DNA of 60,152 nucleotides from an uncultured Rhodocyclaceae bacterium (GTDB lineage: Bacteria; Pseudomonadota; Gammaproteobacteria; Burkholderiales; Rhodocyclaceae): the NCBI GenBank assembly GCA_934271525.1, contig CAKQRL010000013.1, forward strand, positions 1 through 60,152. The letters run 5' to 3'. How positions within the stretch are numbered: position 1 is the stretch's first letter; the number at the start of each line of letters is the position of its first letter. Positions 58,213 through 60,152 of the stretch are shown one piece after another. The position numbers and the translations under genes were made by a program. The notes under the pieces were generated by a model. The model ran no database searches and was not told the origin of the DNA. It worked only from the letters and a program-made list of their open reading frames with translations.

Positions 58213-59144
58213 ATATTTTGCAATTTGATTTAAACCCTGATAACACCACGTTTTTGGCGAATCTTTGTGGCGTGTTGGATGAAAATATCACCGCCATTGC
58301 CCGCCATTTTGACGTTGTGATTCGCCGCCGCGGTGCGCATTTTGAGTTGGAAGGCAAATCCGCCAAAACATTAAAAAACGCCCAACGAGCTTTGGAAACT
58401 TTTTACGAATCTGCCGAAAAACCCTTGGATTTAAACGCCATACATTTGGGGTTGCTTTCTTTAAATGCGCCAGCCGCAACAGTGCGTTTTTCTTTAAAGA
58501 AAAAAGAAATCATCGGCAAAAGCGCGCAACAAGTGGCGTATTTGGAAGCCATCACAAAACACGACATTGTTTTTGGCGTGGGCCCCGCTGGCACGGGCAA
58601 AACTTATTTGGCGGTGGCTGCCGCCGTGGATGCATTAGAACGCCATTGGGTGGAACGCATTATTTTAACACGGCCGGCGGTAGAAGCCGGTGAGCGTTTG
58701 GGTTTTTTGCCGGGCGATTTGTCGCAAAAGGTTGACCCTTATTTGCGCCCGTTGTTGGACGCTTTAAACGAATTTTTGGGCGCTGAGCGCTTAACCGCTT
58801 TGTATGAAAAAAACCGCATTGAAATTGCCCCTTTGGCGTTTATGCGTGGTAGAACGCTCTCCAACGCTTTTGTGATTTTGGATGAGGCGCAAAACACAAC
58901 TTCTGAACAAATGAAAATGTTTTTAACCCGCATTGGCTTTGGCACCAAAGCGATTATTACGGGCGATTTAACGCAAATTGATTTGCCCGCACAACAATTA
59001 AGCGGCTTAAAAGAAGCGGAAACGATTTTAAAAAACATCCCCGAATTGGCGTGGATTAGGTTTTCTAAAAAGGACGTGATGCGCCATCCTTTGGTTGCCA
59101 AAATTTTGAGCGCTTATGAAAAAAAGGAAAAAAAAGAACAATGA
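58209..59144 (+). CDS. ybeZ: PhoH-like ATPase (YbeZ)
   Basis: 311 residues, start GTG 58209. An N-terminal KH-like part is followed by the PhoH NTPase with Walker A GPAGTGKTYLAVAAA near 120 and Walker B AFVILDEAQNTTSEQMKMFL. PhoH-like proteins accompany the endoribonuclease YbeY and are thought to act in RNA and ribosome quality control. It overlaps ybeY by ATGA. Confidence 0.94.
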   Translation: MNILQFDLNPDNTTFLANLCGVLDENITAIARHFDVVIRRRGAHFELEGKSAKTLKNAQRALETFYESAEKPLDLNAIHLGLLSLNAPAATVRFSLKKKEIIGKSAQQVAYLEAITKHDIVFGVGPAGTGKTYLAVAAAVDALERHWVERIILTRPAVEAGERLGFLPGDLSQKVDPYLRPLLDALNEFLGAERLTALYEKNRIEIAPLAFMRGRTLSNAFVILDEAQNTTSEQMKMFLTRIGFGTKAIITGDLTQIDLPAQQLSGLKEAETILKNIPELAWIRFSKKDVMRHPLVAKILSAYEKKEKKEQ

Positions 59145-59590
59145 AAACGCAAAAAATTTACCTGCAAAATGAAAGCAAAAACGCCAACGTGCCTAAAAAA
59201 AAGGATTTTAAAAAATGGGCGGATTTATCTATTTTAAAAAATAAAAATGCGCAAATTACCATTCGCTTGGTCTCTGAATCTGAATCGCAAAGCTTAAACG
59301 CACAATTTCGCCAAAAAGAGGCGCCCACCAACGTGCTTTCTTTTCCTTATGAAAATACGGCAAAAATTGTTTGTGGCGATTTGGCGATTTGCCCAGCAAT
59401 TGTTGAAAGAGAAGCGCAAGAACAAGGTAAAACGCTATTTTCGCATTATGCGCATTTGACCATCCACGGCATTTTGCATTTGCAAGGTTTTGACCACGAA
59501 ACCGAATCCGATGCCAAACAAATGGAATTGTTAGAAATCCAACTCTTACAATCGCTAGCCATTCCTAATCCTTACGAAAATCCACGGTAA
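59141..59590 (+). CDS. ybeY: rRNA maturation endoribonuclease YbeY
   Basis: 149 residues. The zinc motif HGILHLQGFDH near the C-terminus and TNVLSFPYE in the centre define the family. It matures 16S rRNA ends. The stop codon TAA is inside an uptake-like motif (AAT CCA CGG TAA), so the C-terminus reads ENPR, the same ending as the GT41 protein. Confidence 0.94.
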   Translation: MKTQKIYLQNESKNANVPKKKDFKKWADLSILKNKNAQITIRLVSESESQSLNAQFRQKEAPTNVLSFPYENTAKIVCGDLAICPAIVEREAQEQGKTLFSHYAHLTIHGILHLQGFDHETESDAKQMELLEIQLLQSLAIPNPYENPR

Positions 59591-59634
59591 ACAATAATTT
59601 TTTTTGAAAAAAGTTCTGCGTTGACCGTGGAAAA
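59578..59634. repeat. uptake-like motif, inverted pair (57 bp)
   Basis: Arms 59578-59592 and 59620-59634 after ybeY, the left arm containing the ybeY stop codon. It lies just before a conventional terminator. Confidence 0.93.
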
Positions 59635-59642
59635 TCGCCATC

Positions 59643-59673
59643 AAAAAACCCGCTTTCAAGCGGGTTTTTTTTT
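59643..59673. terminator. bidirectional rho-independent terminator
   Basis: AAAAACCCGCTT, TC, AAGCGGGTTTTT with A-rich and T-rich flanks, between convergent ybeY and pilin gene 3. Confidence 0.9.
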
Positions 59674-59693
59674 AATTATTATTTTTGAAACGA

Positions 59694-60152
59694 TTAGGGT
59701 TGACCAGCGTTGGCGGCGTATTTCACGCAAGTGGAAGGCATATATTTGGCAGGGGTTTCTGCGTAGCATTGCCAAACGCCGTAATCTTTGTGGCGGAGCA
59801 TTGCAATTCTATCGCCCGCTAATTTTTCATTCACCACATTGTTGCCATCGCCGATGAAGCATTCCACGCCAGAGTTGAAGTTACCGTAATTAGTCAAAGA
59901 AGGGGCACCAGCCACACCAAAGATTTTCACACGGCAATAAGAGGTTTTCACCGTGGTGGAGTTTTGGGAACCATCACCAATCCCCATGAAAATATAATTG
60001 TTGGTGGTGAAATCCGCATAAAAAGTTGGCGTTTTGCCTTCCGATTTGGCGGCTTCAAAGTTGGTTTTGGCAGGTGCAATTTCAGCCAAAGCGGCGGTAA
60101 CTTGCGAGCGAATCACATAGTCTTGGTAAGCGGGCAAAGCAATGGCTGCCAA
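59694..60152 (-). CDS. type IV pilin, third copy, N-terminus cut by window edge
   Basis: 152 codons run to the window end. The visible start AAIALPAYQDYVIRSQVTAA is the middle of the pilin alpha-1 helix, so about 23 N-terminal residues, the leader and the promoter lie outside. Most of the head is near-identical to copies 1 and 2, with its own variable segment (RVKIFGVAGAPSLTNYGNFN) and a longer C-terminus ending AANAGQP. It lies on the opposite strand, 3 kb away. It could be an expressed pilin or a donor for recombination; which cannot be seen here. Confidence 0.92.
   Translation of the reverse strand: MAAIALPAYQDYVIRSQVTAALAEIAPAKTNFEAAKSEGKTPTFYADFTTNNYIFMGIGDGSQNSTTVKTSYCRVKIFGVAGAPSLTNYGNFNSGVECFIGDGNNVVNEKLAGDRIAMLRHKDYGVWQCYAETPAKYMPSTCVKYAANAGQP

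Noticed and set aside
215..59634. The dispersed motif as a MITE, REP element or CRISPR repeat
   Set aside because: Single intragenic copies without target duplications, no constant spacer or array, and no transposase in the window. The pairs vary in linker sequence while the core is fixed, unlike a transposed unit.
1811..59634. The inverted pairs as ordinary terminators only
   Set aside because: Single copies are common within genes, one pair lies inside cheA and one between divergent genes, and the core is conserved base for base, which termination does not require.

Overview
ORGANISM. The window is a gene-dense, fairly AT-rich proteobacterial chromosome segment, most likely from a betaproteobacterium or close relative. 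The clues are rimP-nusA-infB-rbfA-truB, lptF/lptG divergent from pepA-holC, miaB-phoH-ybeY, and a motA-motB-cheY-cheA-cheW-mcp-cheR-cheD-cheB operon. It is Gram-negative (LPS core and Kdo genes), flagellated and chemotactic, and carries type IV pilin genes. There is no rRNA, CRISPR array, IS element or prophage. LAYOUT. 1-7541: surface and glycan genes (a DUF6311 membrane protein, a four-gene type IV pilus/T2SS-like module, a frameshifted family-2 glycosyltransferase). 7667-9082: a lone fliI. 9135-15294: translation genes truB, rbfA, infB, nusA, rimP on the minus strand. 15445-28295: an LPS/glycan block (two GT4 enzymes, a polysaccharide deacetylase, an AsnB-like amidotransferase, two GT9 heptosyltransferases, two O-antigen-ligase-like proteins, a WaaE-like GT2, WaaC, WaaA). 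28292-36663: ygfZ, prmB, a GT41 (OGT-like) glycosyltransferase, a MaoC hydratase, a sugar-epimerase-like SDR, mutY, folA, pgi. 36660-44965: cytochrome c'-like lipoprotein, SIMPL protein, lptG, lptF, pepA, holC, a small unknown, rlmH, cutA, dsbD. 45022-55040: motility and chemotaxis operon. 55043-60152: two tandem pilin genes, tRNA-Met, miaB-phoH-ybeY and a third, truncated pilin. MAIN DISCOVERY. About 50 copies of one short motif, GTTNACCGTGGAWWW (reverse complement WWWTCCACGGTNAAC), occur throughout, roughly one per 1.2 kb, inside genes and between them. Each copy is followed on the AAC side, after 3-6 bases, by an A/T tract and then often a second tract about one helical turn further (AAAATTTTTTTGAAAA-like). 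Fifteen inverted pairs have near-fixed lengths (mostly 57 or 46 bp); most sit where genes end, where they can act as terminators. Density, polarity, flanking AT tracts and terminator pairing closely resemble the Pasteurellaceae uptake signal sequence and Neisseriaceae DUS, but the core differs from both as I know them. I infer a new DNA-uptake-sequence family in a naturally competent, piliated bacterium. The motif has also been built into gene ends: it supplies the GTG start of truB and probably waaA, and the stop codons of truB, ybeY, the GT41 gene and the SDR gene. SECOND THEME: PHASE VARIATION. A C14 tract switches a GT9 gene (OFF as sequenced), a C12 tract sits next to the start of the GT41 gene (ON), (AACTC)5 directly follows the start codon of a GT2 gene, and C13 tracts lie in the upstream regions of both tandem pilin genes. 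Together these would give switchable LPS, protein glycosylation and pilus expression, coupled to DNA uptake.
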